Positions 26,283 to 35,987 of a stretch of DNA of 64,000 nucleotides are shown piece by piece. Positions within the stretch are counted from its first letter, which is position 1. Each line of letters opens with the position of its first letter. This stretch comes from Bradyrhizobium sp. BRP22 (GTDB lineage Bacteria > Pseudomonadota > Alphaproteobacteria > Rhizobiales > Xanthobacteraceae). The stretch lies in the NCBI RefSeq assembly GCF_020194175.1, contig NZ_JADYVX010000003.1:347224-411223 (forward strand), written 5' to 3'. The notes below the pieces were generated by a model. It was not told the DNA's origin. It worked only from the letters and a program-made list of their open reading frames with translations, and made no database searches. The position numbers were made by a program, and so were the translations under genes.

Positions 26283-26963
26283 TCACGCTCCGACTTTCGC
26301 GCGCAGCATCGCCACTCCATCCTCCAGCGTCACTTTCTGGAAGCAGCGGATCGCCGATGCCGGGCAGGCGTTGACCACGTGGATGCCGTGCTGAGTGAAA
26401 TAGGGCACATAAACGTTGAAGTGCGTCGCCCACGCTTCCCAGTTCGCGGCGTTCTGGGTGCGCCGCTTCAGATAGTGCCGATCGTTGAAGCGGAAACTGC
26501 CGCCCATGTTGGCGACGTCGAACGCACCATCATAGTCGAAGCCGAACAGCACGATCTGCTTGGCCCGCTTGTGGATGCAGATCTGGATCGCGCCGAAGCC
26601 CGACGTGCCGCCGCCATAGATTTCGCCGGGGTCGTCCGACAGGTTCTCGCCGTCCAGCCGCTTCAGGAAGGTGACGTTCTTGGACGGCGGCGGGCCGGTC
26701 TTGTTGAGCTGATCCTCGGGCACCGCCCAGTAGACCCGGCTCTGCACATTGGCGAGCTTGTCACGCCATTCCTTGTAGCGCGGCATGTCGAGGCCGAAGC
26801 CTGCATCCGCCCATGGAATGTCGAAGATCGAGCCCTTGACCGCGAGCACATGCGCGCCGCGCAGCTGCTCAAAGTCGAAGCCTCGCAGTGATGGGCCACC
26901 GCCCACCACCGCGACGGGCCTGTCGTCCCAGAACGGCTTGTTGACCTTGCCGTATACGTCCAT
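26283..26963 (-). CDS. Norphogenetic-type / DUF115-like protein (226 aa)
   Basis: A Rossmann start with VVGGGPSLRGFD and an ILF-type phrase VLFGFDYDG. These match the phage proteins called norphogenetic and the DUF115/MAF-like group, which act on or with activated sugars (sialyltransferase-like fold). First gene of the cassette, 56 bp after the tail sheath stop. A sugar-transfer role is an inference from fold and neighbours. Confidence 0.7.
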   Translation of the reverse strand: MDVYGKVNKPFWDDRPVAVVGGGPSLRGFDFEQLRGAHVLAVKGSIFDIPWADAGFGLDMPRYKEWRDKLANVQSRVYWAVPEDQLNKTGPPPSKNVTFLKRLDGENLSDDPGEIYGGGTSGFGAIQICIHKRAKQIVLFGFDYDGAFDVANMGGSFRFNDRHYLKRRTQNAANWEAWATHFNVYVPYFTQHGIHVVNACPASAIRCFQKVTLEDGVAMLRAKVGA

Positions 26964-27018
26964 TGCTTGTCCCGCCTTTCACTGGCGCGCCTCCCGCCAA
27001 GGCGCGCGCCACGCTGCA

Positions 27019-28578
27019 TTAGGCCGCGATCTCGGTGTCGACGCCGCGGTTGTACTGAAGCCGGAATTGCGCCAGCACGGCGAAGATGCGCAGCTGGTTG
27101 ATGAGATCCGGCGGATAGAGCACGTTGACCCGGTTCGGATCGGTGGGATCGCGCTCCACGATCAGGTTCTTCTTGAACGCCACGGCGTTCTCGACCCGGC
27201 CCAAGAACTCATCGAAGCGATACTGCGCGATCAGTTCGGCCTTGATGATCTTGGGCGTGACGATCGCCTGACCTGCACCGAAGCGGGTGCCGTCGTCGGC
27301 CAGCTTGTGGCGTGGATACTTGGAGGTGATGGCGTGACGCTGCGAGCGGAATAGCGCCGCCAGTGTCGCGAGCGTCGGCACCAGCTCGTAGGCGTCGTCG
27401 CCCTGACCATAAAGGTTCTTCTGATAGGTGGTGCTCTCCCGCAGGATCGCCGGGATGCCATCGCCGTTGATGCCTTGCGTGGCGATGCCAACTCCCGACA
27501 GGTCGTTGCACTCCTTCTTGGTGAAGCGCTGGTGCTTGGGCGCGGGCAGGCAACCCTCCAGCGTCAGCGTCTGCAACGGGCGCGCAGGGTCGTTCAAGAG
27601 CGCGCGGGCTGCCTTGGCGGCGTAGGCCGATGCCCAGCACCATGGCGGCGTCGGCGAGTGATGCTCGACACCCATGATCGAGACCACGCCGGAGTTGTTG
27701 CTGGGCCCGTACTGGATCAGGTCCCTGTAGCCCTTCTGGTCGCCCGTCACGACAGCGCCGGTCTTGGCCGCGAAGACGTGCCCATAGAGCTGACGCAACC
27801 AGCCCCACCTGCCTTCGTCCCCGAAGCCGTATTCGCTCTCCAAGAGCGCCAGCGAGGTGCTGTCGATGAAGCCGGTGGCGACGTACTCGTAGATTTCATC
27901 GCCAAGGTTTGTCAGCGCCTGCGTGATATCGGACGTCCCGGTGCCGCCGGTCAGCTTGTTGCCGCTGAGCGTGATGCCGAGACCGACCGGCACCTGCTCT
28001 GCCGCGAGCAGGCCGCCATAGGCCATGCGCACGTCGATGTCGTTGCCCTCGACGCCCTTCCACTTGCAGGTCAGGGTGATGAGAGGGCTGTCACTGCTGG
28101 CGGTCGTCGCGATCACCGGCATCGACGGATCGGCGTTGATGGCCGCCGCGATCTTGCCGCCCGTGACGCCAACGTCCTCACCCGCGGCGACGAAGACCTG
28201 GACCCGGCGGCCCGCGATGTAAACCGGCAGCGTGCCTGCGGAGACCGCGGGCGCGTCGACGGTGATGGTGCCGTTGGCCGCGACACCCGCCGCCGCTTCC
28301 ACGATCGGCACCACCCATAGCTCCTGCGCAAAGTTGTTCTTGGTGAAGAACTCGACCATGCCATCGAGCATCGAGCCGAAGCCGAACAGTTGCCGCGCGT
28401 CGGCCTGCGACGGCACCGGGATCGGCACGTCGGGGAGGGCGCTGCCGCTCGGCAGCATGGTGCCGATCAAGAGCGAGGTCAGCCGCGACCGCGGATAACC
28501 GGCCATGCTTGGGTCCACTTCGACCCAATAGAGCGGCATCCGCCAGTTTTGGGGAATGGAATTGAATGACACGGGCAT
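27019..28578 (-). CDS. Tail sheath protein, Mu gpL-like (519 aa)
   Basis: Matches Mu L at the N terminus (FNSIPQNWRMPLYWVEVDPS, then LIGTMLPSGSA and QLFGFGSMLDGMV). The C-terminal part has TPKIIKAELIAQYR near the C-arm used to link sheath subunits. Length is normal for the family. It proves a contractile (myovirus) tail. Confidence 0.92.
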   Translation of the reverse strand: MPVSFNSIPQNWRMPLYWVEVDPSMAGYPRSRLTSLLIGTMLPSGSALPDVPIPVPSQADARQLFGFGSMLDGMVEFFTKNNFAQELWVVPIVEAAAGVAANGTITVDAPAVSAGTLPVYIAGRRVQVFVAAGEDVGVTGGKIAAAINADPSMPVIATTASSDSPLITLTCKWKGVEGNDIDVRMAYGGLLAAEQVPVGLGITLSGNKLTGGTGTSDITQALTNLGDEIYEYVATGFIDSTSLALLESEYGFGDEGRWGWLRQLYGHVFAAKTGAVVTGDQKGYRDLIQYGPSNNSGVVSIMGVEHHSPTPPWCWASAYAAKAARALLNDPARPLQTLTLEGCLPAPKHQRFTKKECNDLSGVGIATQGINGDGIPAILRESTTYQKNLYGQGDDAYELVPTLATLAALFRSQRHAITSKYPRHKLADDGTRFGAGQAIVTPKIIKAELIAQYRFDEFLGRVENAVAFKKNLIVERDPTDPNRVNVLYPPDLINQLRIFAVLAQFRLQYNRGVDTEIAA

Positions 28579-28639
28579 CGGCGCGGTCTCCTTCTTCGGT
28601 CAGAGGTGATGCGGCCCATCGGGTCCGCGTGGTCCCGCC

Positions 28640-29200
28640 TCAACTGTTCTGGTCCAGCTCGTACACGCGCGTGATCTGCGGCGTGCCGCCCTCGGCATGC
28701 TCCTCGTCGGGGAATTGCGTGGTGACGACCACCGTGTTGAAATCGTCCACGACCTTCGGCGGGAAGCGGCTGGAGAACTCCAGCACCATCTCGACCCTGA
28801 TCTCGTAGAGCGTGGTTTCGCCGACCTTGGCGAACTGACCGACTCGGTCCATCGCGGCGACGCCCTCGGTCAGGCTGACGAAATCCGGATCGGAGAGCAG
28901 GATGTCGTCCAGTTCGCTCATCCATTCTTCCAGCGGCGGGATCTGCTCCTGCTTGTCGGTCTCGACATGGACGCCGCCGGAGAAGCCCAGCGTCAGGGTG
29001 TGCTTGAAGTGCGGCTCGGCGTGGTTGGCGTGACCGTCCTGCGCCCGCTGCTCCCGCAGGATGTAGACGCCAAGGATCGGCAGATCGCCCGGCTGCACCT
29101 GCAGCATCGGCGTCAGGCGGTAGGTCTTGAAGCGTGCGCCGAACCCCGCCTGCGCCAGCTCCATCGCCTTGAGTTGCACGGTGCTGGCGTAATGGCTCAC
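28640..29200 (-). CDS. Tail terminator/completion-type protein (186 aa)
   Basis: Placed between the head-tail gene and the sheath, where Mu has gp37-like proteins. The segment TDKQEQIPPLEEWMSELDD and a C-terminal strand-rich half fit tail terminator folds. No firm family match. Coupled upstream by an ATGA overlap. Confidence 0.6.
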   Translation of the reverse strand: MSHYASTVQLKAMELAQAGFGARFKTYRLTPMLQVQPGDLPILGVYILREQRAQDGHANHAEPHFKHTLTLGFSGGVHVETDKQEQIPPLEEWMSELDDILLSDPDFVSLTEGVAAMDRVGQFAKVGETTLYEIRVEMVLEFSSRFPPKVVDDFNTVVVTTQFPDEEHAEGGTPQITRVYELDQNS

Positions 29201-29550
29201 GTCGGCGGCTCCTTGGTGCGAAGCAGCAGCGTCGCGCCGCCCTGGCCATCCTCGTCGCTGTCGCCGACCCAGTATTTCTCGCCGAAGGCGGGATGGCGGA
29301 TGTCGATGATCTCGATCAGATCGCCCTGGTCCGGCGGGATCGTGAAGTCCCGCAGCCGGATGCCGAGCGATACCTCATGGTCGGAAAAGATCGTGCCGTC
29401 CTGCATCTCGACGTCGAGGTCGCGCTTGTTGTAGACGCCGGTCGCGTCATAGGCGGCCACGCCCGGTTGCGTTGCCAGTGGGGTGACGAGAACCTTGATC
29501 TCGAAGATCACCGATGCTGGCTTGAGAACCAGCGCGTCGAAGTCGATCAT
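29197..29550 (-). CDS. Head-tail joining protein (117 aa)
   Basis: I start at ATG 29550 because GAGG lies at good spacing before it. Beta-rich, with DVEMQDGTIFSDHEVSLGIR and a C-terminal GGATLLLRT strand. Similar in size and place to head-completion/FII-like proteins after the major capsid gene. Function by position. Confidence 0.6.
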   Translation of the reverse strand: MIDFDALVLKPASVIFEIKVLVTPLATQPGVAAYDATGVYNKRDLDVEMQDGTIFSDHEVSLGIRLRDFTIPPDQGDLIEIIDIRHPAFGEKYWVGDSDEDGQGGATLLLRTKEPPT

Positions 29551-29602
29551 GCCGGACCTCAAAATGATGCGGCGCAGGCGGACGCCGCATCCAGTCGGGG
29601 AG

Positions 29603-30622
29603 CTACGTGAGGATCGCGCGCTGCAAGGCCAACGGCTTGGTGCAGAAGTTGAGCGCGTTCATCTGAACATCGAGGTTGATGCCCTTGTCGTTCGGCATCG
29701 GGTACTGCTTGACGTAACGCGGCTTGCCCATGGTGTTGACGGTCTCGATGTAGTCGGCCGGGGCGAACACGGTAGAGAACAGGTCCGGCACACCAATCGG
29801 ATAGAGGTACGCCATGTTGGTCTCGATCATCGGCGTGGTGCCGACGTTGCCGCGATAGTTGGTCCAGAGGATGCCGCCGAACGGGAATGACGCCCACACC
29901 AGCCCGCCCGCATCGACGTAGCCCTGACGCAGCTCGGCTGCCGCCTGATAGTTCAGGTAGGTTTGCCGCACCTCGGGATGCTTGATGAACGCATCGAAGA
30001 ACGCATCGCCGCACAATGCCTCGACGCCCGTGAAGCTGATGCCATCGAGGTTCGCGCCCATGGTGCGGACGATGCCGGCGCACTTCAGCCGCAGCGAGCC
30101 GTCCGGGGTGCCGGCGAAGTCGAGGTTCATGTCGATGTTTGGCGGCACCGGCAGGTTATACTCGTTGAACAGATCGAGCTTGGTGCCGTCGGCATAGGTG
30201 ATGACGCCCTTGATCGCGCCGACGCGTGAATATTCCTGCGTGTATTCGAGGCTCTGACCGGCCTGCGCCATCCGTTCCGCGACCTTGGTCATCACCTGCT
30301 CGGTGCCGTCCTCCTGGCCGAACGGGCGCACGCCCTGCACCTCCTCGGCCATGACGGCGTCGTTGATCTCGAAATGCGGCACGCTCAGCATCCGCATCGA
30401 GCGCCGGCCACGGTCTTGCGTCTGGCCGGGGCCACCGCGCGGGGTGGGACGAACCAGCGTCAGCGTGTTGTTCTTCTCCTCGATCGAGAAGGCCGTGGTT
30501 GCGATGCTGCTGGTCGAGAACAGCCCGCGGCTTGAGACGTAGCCGGGCACAAATTTCAGGTTGTTGATGGCGAGCGTCAGCGGCACCACACCGAAGGCAT
30601 CGCCGCGAAAGATATCGAGCAT
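29603..30622 (-). CDS. Major capsid protein, lambda gpE family (339 aa)
   Basis: Opening MLDIFRGDAFGVVPLTLAIN and the following TTAFSIEEKNNTLTLV and RRSMRMLSVPHFE are the conserved features of gpE-type capsid proteins. Length matches lambda gpE (341). An HK97 fold is expected, with shells stabilised by the decoration protein encoded just before. Confidence 0.92.
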   Translation of the reverse strand: MLDIFRGDAFGVVPLTLAINNLKFVPGYVSSRGLFSTSSIATTAFSIEEKNNTLTLVRPTPRGGPGQTQDRGRRSMRMLSVPHFEINDAVMAEEVQGVRPFGQEDGTEQVMTKVAERMAQAGQSLEYTQEYSRVGAIKGVITYADGTKLDLFNEYNLPVPPNIDMNLDFAGTPDGSLRLKCAGIVRTMGANLDGISFTGVEALCGDAFFDAFIKHPEVRQTYLNYQAAAELRQGYVDAGGLVWASFPFGGILWTNYRGNVGTTPMIETNMAYLYPIGVPDLFSTVFAPADYIETVNTMGKPRYVKQYPMPNDKGINLDVQMNALNFCTKPLALQRAILT

Positions 30623-30675
30623 TTTCGTGATCCTCTCCTAAATGCTGCCTCTCGGTCAGCGGTTGCCGCCGCCTC

Positions 30676-31056
30676 TCACAGGCGAACGATGATGCCCTTG
30701 CTCGCAAGCGTGGTTGCGCCGATGACCTGCTCGGCGGTGGACATCGAACCCCAGAAGATCAGCCGGCCGTTGACCTCGGCATCACGCTCCAGCACCGCGA
30801 TGCGCAGGTCATTTCCGGATGACGACACCCCGCCGTAGATCGCCAGCGCGTGGCAGTCCGCGCCGACCGTGGCAACGACGTAGGTCGCGGGCTTGTCGGT
30901 GGTCGCCTCTGCGGTCTTCTTCAGCGGCTGGCCGACCTTGACGGCAGAGGGATCGGCAAGGAACGCATTGCCGCGCGAGCGATGACCGTTCGCTTCCGAC
31001 AGAATGAACTCCGCCGTATGCGTGCCTTCGTTCTGAATGGGAAACTGCGGGGACAT
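30676..31056 (-). CDS. Head decoration protein, lambda gpD family (126 aa)
   Basis: Beta-rich trimeric capsid-cementing protein. TAEFILSEANGHRSRGNAFL near the start matches the gpD/HDPD pattern (EFI.SE.....SR). Located between the protease and capsid genes, as in lambda-type heads. Confidence 0.88.
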   Translation of the reverse strand: MSPQFPIQNEGTHTAEFILSEANGHRSRGNAFLADPSAVKVGQPLKKTAEATTDKPATYVVATVGADCHALAIYGGVSSSGNDLRIAVLERDAEVNGRLIFWGSMSTAEQVIGATTLASKGIIVRL

Positions 31057-31089
31057 ATCGTTCTCCTTTCCATGCCCTTGTGGGGCGGT

Positions 31090-32118
31090 TCACTTCACGC
31101 GGGCATTGAGCTTGTCGGTGATCTTTCCCCACAGCGTCGCGGGTGCGACCGTCTTGTCGATCAGGGGATGGTGCGGCAGCACGTCGGTCCTGGCCGCGCG
31201 CAGCGTGAGCAGGTCCTTGCGCACGTCGTCGACCGGCTTGGCCGCGCGCACGAAGTAGCCGACGCGCTCGGGCATGCCGGCGAGCACGCACAGATCGGTG
31301 ACGCTGGCGACATACGCCTTGTGCTCGTCGATGCCCTGCTGCTTGGCGGCGTTGAGATCCACCACCTTGGCGGCGGGCGCTGGCTCGGTGACGGCGGGCG
31401 CGGTCGCCGGTTCTTCTTCAACGGGCGAAGCCGGTGGCGCTGCCGGCGGCACCACCGGCTTCTCAGGCTCTGTGGCAGGAGGAGGCGGGTCGCCCTGCAC
31501 GTCACCTGTCTCGGCACGGAAGCGCTCTGCCGCGGCCTTCGGCATCAAGCGCAACGAAAAGTTGGCGGCCATCTTCACCGGCTTGGTGACTTCGTCGGCG
31601 AAGCCCAGCTCCTTGGCTTCGGCCGCGTCCATCAGGCGGTCCTCTTTCATCAGCGCCTTGACCTTGGCGGCGCTGCTGCCGGTGCGCGCGACGTAGGTCG
31701 CGGCGATCGACTTGTCGATGCGATCGAGGTCGGCGGCGATCGTGCGCATGTCGTCGGCATCGCCCATCACAAAGCCGCTGGCGTTGTGGATCAGCATGAA
31801 GGCGTTCGACGGCATGACGATCTTGTCGGCCGCCATCGCGATATACGACGCGATCGATGCGGCAATACCGTCCACATGCGCGGTGACCTTGGCCTTGTGG
31901 TTCTTGATCGCGTTGTGGATTGCCACGCCGTCGAACACGTCGCCGCCCGGCGAGTTGATGCGCAGCGTGATGCTGTCGATATCGCCCAGCGCGGCGAGGT
32001 CATCGAGGAATTGCTTGGCCGCAACCGTCTCTTCGCCCCAGAATGATTTGCCGATCTCGTCGTAGATGACGATCTCTGCGTTCGTGTCCTCGGCCTTCAT
32101 CGTGAACCACTGGCGCAT
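31090..32118 (-). CDS. ClpP-like head maturation protease with C-terminal scaffold-like tail (342 aa)
   Basis: Residues 30-195 form a ClpP/crotonase-type fold: RINSPGGDVFDGVAIHNAI, the nucleophile region DGIAASIASYIAMAAD and the histidine region MLIHNASGF. Residues 215-260 are rich in Pro/Ala/Glu, and a helical tail to 342 may work as the capsid scaffold, like lambda C/Nu3. Cleaves scaffold and portal during head maturation. Confidence 0.88.
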   Translation of the reverse strand: MRQWFTMKAEDTNAEIVIYDEIGKSFWGEETVAAKQFLDDLAALGDIDSITLRINSPGGDVFDGVAIHNAIKNHKAKVTAHVDGIAASIASYIAMAADKIVMPSNAFMLIHNASGFVMGDADDMRTIAADLDRIDKSIAATYVARTGSSAAKVKALMKEDRLMDAAEAKELGFADEVTKPVKMAANFSLRLMPKAAAERFRAETGDVQGDPPPPATEPEKPVVPPAAPPASPVEEEPATAPAVTEPAPAAKVVDLNAAKQQGIDEHKAYVASVTDLCVLAGMPERVGYFVRAAKPVDDVRKDLLTLRAARTDVLPHHPLIDKTVAPATLWGKITDKLNARVK

Positions 32119-32121
32119 GAT

Positions 32122-33699
32122 CTAGCCTCCATCCTCGGCCGCGGCTCGATCCGCAGCGTCTTGCGCCGCCTGATCGGCGGCTTCCTGATCGGCGGCGTCT
32201 TTGGCGGCCTGCTCCTCCGGCGTCAGCGGCTGGTTGGCGGCAGCGGTGTGGACCGCAAAGACGAGGTTCAATCGTTCCTCGCGCGCATGGTCGGCTGCGA
32301 TGCGCTGATCGTTTTCTTCCGGGTCTGAGCCTTCAGCTTCGATCACGTCGCTGCGGCTCTTGAAGCCCGCATCGACTGCGAGTTTTTCGGCCTGACGGTC
32401 CTTGAGCGGATCGACCCAGTCATTGCGCTGCGGTATCCACTTCGCGCGCTGATAGGTCGGCTGATTGAGCAGGTAGTCGGTCTCGTTGATCGGCAGTGCC
32501 TGGGCCAGCACCGCGGTATCCATCCAGCGCCGCCAGATCGGCGTGCACATCTGAAAGACGATGACGTTGTGCTGGAATTGCTCCAGCTTGCGCCGGTACT
32601 CGACGATGGAGCCGCGCAGCGAGGAATAGTTGGCGCGGCGCAGATCTGAGGTGCAGACCGAGTAGGGGATGCCGAGTGCGCCGAACAGCGCGAGCTGCTG
32701 GCGATACTGATATGCCTCGTAAGCGCCGCCGACGTCCGCCGGTTCGGAGAACTTGATGTCCTCGCCCGGCAGCAGCGTCTGCATGGTGCCCGGCTCCAGC
32801 CCGGACAGCGCGATGTTCTCCTGTGGCGCGGAGCTGTCGATGCCGTCGATCGGGACGACGTCCTCGGGTGTCGCGGTGGTGATGAAGCCGGCGAACATCG
32901 CGGCGATGCGCTTCCGCTCCAACTCGGCGTCGTCGTACTGGTCGAGGAAGAACATCCGGATCAGAGCCGGCGTGACCAGTGGCACCCCGCGCATCTGACC
33001 AGGCCGGGTGCATTTGAAGATGTGCAGCACCTCGCTTGCCGGCACCCGCACCGGCTCCAACTGCGGCACGGGCTCGACGGCGGCATCGCCGGGATGGGTG
33101 GGAAAGAAGTAATAGGCGGTACGGCGGCCCCGGTAGTCCAGCTCGATGCCGTTCATGATGTAGTTGCCGTTGGCGGCGAACTGGTTGAGCCAGTAGGGGC
33201 ACATCTCGCTTTCGAGCAACTGCACCTGCAGCGGCACCAGAAAGCCGTCCGAGACGTTGCGGGGCCGGAAGCGGATGAAGCACTCGCCGGCCTCGAACAG
33301 CGCGCGCGCAACGATGGTCTGCAGGCCGTAGAAGTCGGCGATGCCATCGGCGTCGCACTGGTCCGTCCAGTCCAGCCAGAGCTGCATCATGGCGGCGCGC
33401 AGGTCGGGCTGGTCGGTGAGCAGCGAGGAGGGCTTGATGCCGGTGCCGATCAGGTTCGCGGTGAAGCTCTCGCAGGCGGCGTTGGCATGAGCGTTGTTGC
33501 GCAGCGCATCGCGGCAACGCGCGCGGAGCAGCGGGCCTTGCGAGGCCATGATGGCGTTGGTGGTGTTCTGCGTCGGCTGCCAGCTCTTGAGCCGCCGCCG
33601 GTTGCGCCCGCCATCGAAATCATTGCGGGCGGCTTTGCCGGTGCGCGAGATGAACTTGCCGAGCGCGCCCTCCGACAGCATGTCGCGCAGCGCGCCCAT
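32122..33699 (-). CDS. Portal protein, lambda gpB family (525 aa)
   Basis: Conserved features: SWQPTQNTTNAIMASQGPLL, the NLIGTGIKP phrase and a late HIFKCTRPGQMRGVPLVTPAL segment, all typical of lambda-type portals. Ala/Asp-rich C-terminal tail. Forms the dodecameric DNA channel at one capsid vertex. Confidence 0.92.
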   Translation of the reverse strand: MGALRDMLSEGALGKFISRTGKAARNDFDGGRNRRRLKSWQPTQNTTNAIMASQGPLLRARCRDALRNNAHANAACESFTANLIGTGIKPSSLLTDQPDLRAAMMQLWLDWTDQCDADGIADFYGLQTIVARALFEAGECFIRFRPRNVSDGFLVPLQVQLLESEMCPYWLNQFAANGNYIMNGIELDYRGRRTAYYFFPTHPGDAAVEPVPQLEPVRVPASEVLHIFKCTRPGQMRGVPLVTPALIRMFFLDQYDDAELERKRIAAMFAGFITTATPEDVVPIDGIDSSAPQENIALSGLEPGTMQTLLPGEDIKFSEPADVGGAYEAYQYRQQLALFGALGIPYSVCTSDLRRANYSSLRGSIVEYRRKLEQFQHNVIVFQMCTPIWRRWMDTAVLAQALPINETDYLLNQPTYQRAKWIPQRNDWVDPLKDRQAEKLAVDAGFKSRSDVIEAEGSDPEENDQRIAADHAREERLNLVFAVHTAAANQPLTPEEQAAKDAADQEAADQAAQDAADRAAAEDGG

Positions 33700-33701
33700 C
33701 G

Positions 33702-33938
33702 CTACAGCCCCTTGTCGGCTTGCGTGGTCATCCTGATCTGACGCACGCGACCGCCCTGGCCCTGCAGCTCGGCGAGTTCTTCTTCGAGGTCGTTGAGGAT
33801 CTGGCGCAGCTCGGTGAGCGAGCGGAATTCGGTGCGCTTGTCGCCATAGCCGGCGCTGTTGACGCCGGAAATGATGACCGACTTCAGCGCCGCGATCTGC
33901 GCGATGATCTCTTCAGGCGTAGACTTGCCGCGAGGCAT
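33702..33938 (-). CDS. Head-tail joining protein, gpW family (78 aa)
   Basis: Short alpha/beta protein with GDKRTEFRSLTELRQIL and an LEEELAE helix, matching lambda gpW (REVEFTATSVSDLKKYI...). Stops directly before the portal gene. Needed to close filled heads. Confidence 0.85.
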   Translation of the reverse strand: MPRGKSTPEEIIAQIAALKSVIISGVNSAGYGDKRTEFRSLTELRQILNDLEEELAELQGQGGRVRQIRMTTQADKGL

Positions 33939-33950
33939 TGCCGGGAGCCG

Positions 33951-35987
33951 TCAGGCTCCGAGATAATTCGACCTGATGATGCGTCTCACCCTTCGCCCAC
34001 GCGGTGGTGGCGGTGCGTCTGGGGGCGCGAAGGTCGCGCTAACTACCTCGGATGGGGTTTCCGGCTGCCTGCCGACGCCATTCGTAGTCCCAGTGTGAAC
34101 CTTTTGCAATGGTATGCGCTGCACGTTCAGCAGATAGCCGGCCGCCGCCTGCATCGCCTCGCAGTCGAAGAAGTGGTTGTCCCGACTGCGCTGCACCCAC
34201 TCGACCTTGCCGGTCGGCTGCTTGAGCCGCGCCTCGCTGACGAGCTGGTGGCAGTAATCGTCGTCCACGCCCTTGAACACATGCCAGCCGCCGATGTGGG
34301 CCTCGGGCCAGCGCAGCCGTTCGTGCACCCAGCTTTTCCAGTGATCGGTGTCCAATCTCACCAGATCGAGTCCGTACTTGGCGGCGCGGCCATCCTTGCG
34401 GCTGACCTCGATCTTGGAAAAAATCAGCGGCGTGCGCATCGGTGCGCTCGACCCCTTGGTCGGCCGCACCCGGCGCATGAAGCGGCGGCAGAACTCATAG
34501 ACCCGGTTGAGCGGCAGGGTGTCGGTCTTGCCTGGACGAAAGCCGCTGTCGACGAAGGCGAGCTTGATCGGCACGCCGTCGATCGGCGTTGCGACCAGAT
34601 CGCCCAGCGCATTCCAGATGTCCTCCTCGGTGGTGTCGCCCCGGAGATAGCCGTAGTTGACCAGCCATGAGGTGGCGCGTGCGCCCCAGCCGCGGATCAC
34701 CCACGGGATCGAATGCTTCTGCACGTCGCAGGTCAATGTCAGATACAGCACGTCGTCTGGCACGGTGCCGCGCTGGTAGCTGGCCGCGCGCGACTTCTCC
34801 TTGATCTCCATCCATTCCGGCACCTCGCCGCCGCCCGGCGAGTACAGTTCGCCGAACCCGGCGTTGATCGCCTGCTGCACCATGGCGTCATCGCCGCTCT
34901 GCTGCGCCTCGACCAGCACCGCGACCCGTTCGCCGAAGGTGACGAACGGAGAGGCCAGACCGCTGACCCAGTACGAGATCGACTTTGACTCGTGCGGAGC
35001 GCCGTGAATGTTGCCGCCCTTGTCGACGCTTTGGCCCGGCGCGACATATCGGCCGCGCGCATTCATGTCGGCCTTGTGGTGGTCCTCGATCACGCCGGCA
35101 CAGTGCGGGCATTCGAGGAAGGTCTCGCGCGCAGCTTCCAGCGGTCCCGCCTTCAGCGGATAGCGCAAGAGGTTGAAGCGCGGCACGAAATAGGCGGCGC
35201 AGTGTGGACATGGCCAACACCAGTGATGCCGCGTGCCCTGCTGCCAGAGCTGCCAGATCGGGCTCTCGATGTCCTCGGGCACGGCGACCTCCCAGAAGTG
35301 CAGGCCGCTGACTTCATCCTTTGCCGCCGCGACCCTGCCGCGCTTGGGCGTCGACGTCACAACGCAAACGAAGTCGGCGAAGGTGTCGCCGCGGCGCTCG
35401 ACCAGACCGAGCGGGCCGCCCTGATTGTTCACGTTGTCGCGCATCTCGTCGTATTCATCGACCAGTGCCAGGACCGCCGGATCTGACTTCAGCGCGGTTG
35501 ACGATCCCGAATGCGCGAGGCGGAACGGCACGCCCGCCACCACCTTTCGGGTCTTGGTCATGCGCTTGCCGCGCGCCACCTTGGCCATCAAGGTCGGCGC
35601 TTCATCCAGCAGCGCCATGACGCGCGGCTCGAACTGCTCGGTGAGGAATTGCTTGTTGGGTCCGACGTACAGGATGGGGCCGGGCCGCTGATCGAGCCGC
35701 TGGCCGGCGACGTCGAGCATCGCCTCGCTCTTGCCGGTCTGCGCGCCGAACACCATGATGACGCGCTTGGAGACGCCGCTGGCGATGACGCGCTCGGGCT
35801 CGATCACATAGGGTGTGAGGAGCGGATCACGCGGCCCCGGCACCGCTGCCGTTGCCGGATAGGTCCGGTTCGCCGCCGCCCACAGGTCCGGCTCCATCGG
35901 CTCTGACGGCATCATCAGCGCCGCGAACCGTCTCCAGCCGTATGGCCTGTGCCATTGCGTGCTCTGCGATCCGACGAAGTCGAGCAT
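33951..35987 (-). CDS. Terminase large subunit, lambda gpA family (up to 678 aa)
   Basis: ATPase motifs: the Walker-A-like GAQTGKSE at residues 81-88 and a Walker-B-type LVDEYDE at 175-181. A zinc-ribbon-like CPHCAAYF/CPHCAGVI pair sits near residue 255, and a C-terminal nuclease half contains VDSGFRPGKTD. The start could instead be the internal MPSEPMEP (about residue 26). Either way the frame overlaps the small subunit gene. Packages DNA from cos-type ends. Confidence 0.92.
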   Translation of the reverse strand: MLDFVGSQSTQWHRPYGWRRFAALMMPSEPMEPDLWAAANRTYPATAAVPGPRDPLLTPYVIEPERVIASGVSKRVIMVFGAQTGKSEAMLDVAGQRLDQRPGPILYVGPNKQFLTEQFEPRVMALLDEAPTLMAKVARGKRMTKTRKVVAGVPFRLAHSGSSTALKSDPAVLALVDEYDEMRDNVNNQGGPLGLVERRGDTFADFVCVVTSTPKRGRVAAAKDEVSGLHFWEVAVPEDIESPIWQLWQQGTRHHWCWPCPHCAAYFVPRFNLLRYPLKAGPLEAARETFLECPHCAGVIEDHHKADMNARGRYVAPGQSVDKGGNIHGAPHESKSISYWVSGLASPFVTFGERVAVLVEAQQSGDDAMVQQAINAGFGELYSPGGGEVPEWMEIKEKSRAASYQRGTVPDDVLYLTLTCDVQKHSIPWVIRGWGARATSWLVNYGYLRGDTTEEDIWNALGDLVATPIDGVPIKLAFVDSGFRPGKTDTLPLNRVYEFCRRFMRRVRPTKGSSAPMRTPLIFSKIEVSRKDGRAAKYGLDLVRLDTDHWKSWVHERLRWPEAHIGGWHVFKGVDDDYCHQLVSEARLKQPTGKVEWVQRSRDNHFFDCEAMQAAAGYLLNVQRIPLQKVHTGTTNGVGRQPETPSEVVSATFAPPDAPPPPRGRRVRRIIRSNYLGA

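Noticed and set aside
30850..32046. 398-codon rightward frame over the head protease gene
   Set aside because: Shadow frame: low-complexity Gly/Arg/His content and no start signal. The ClpP-like motifs are on the minus strand.
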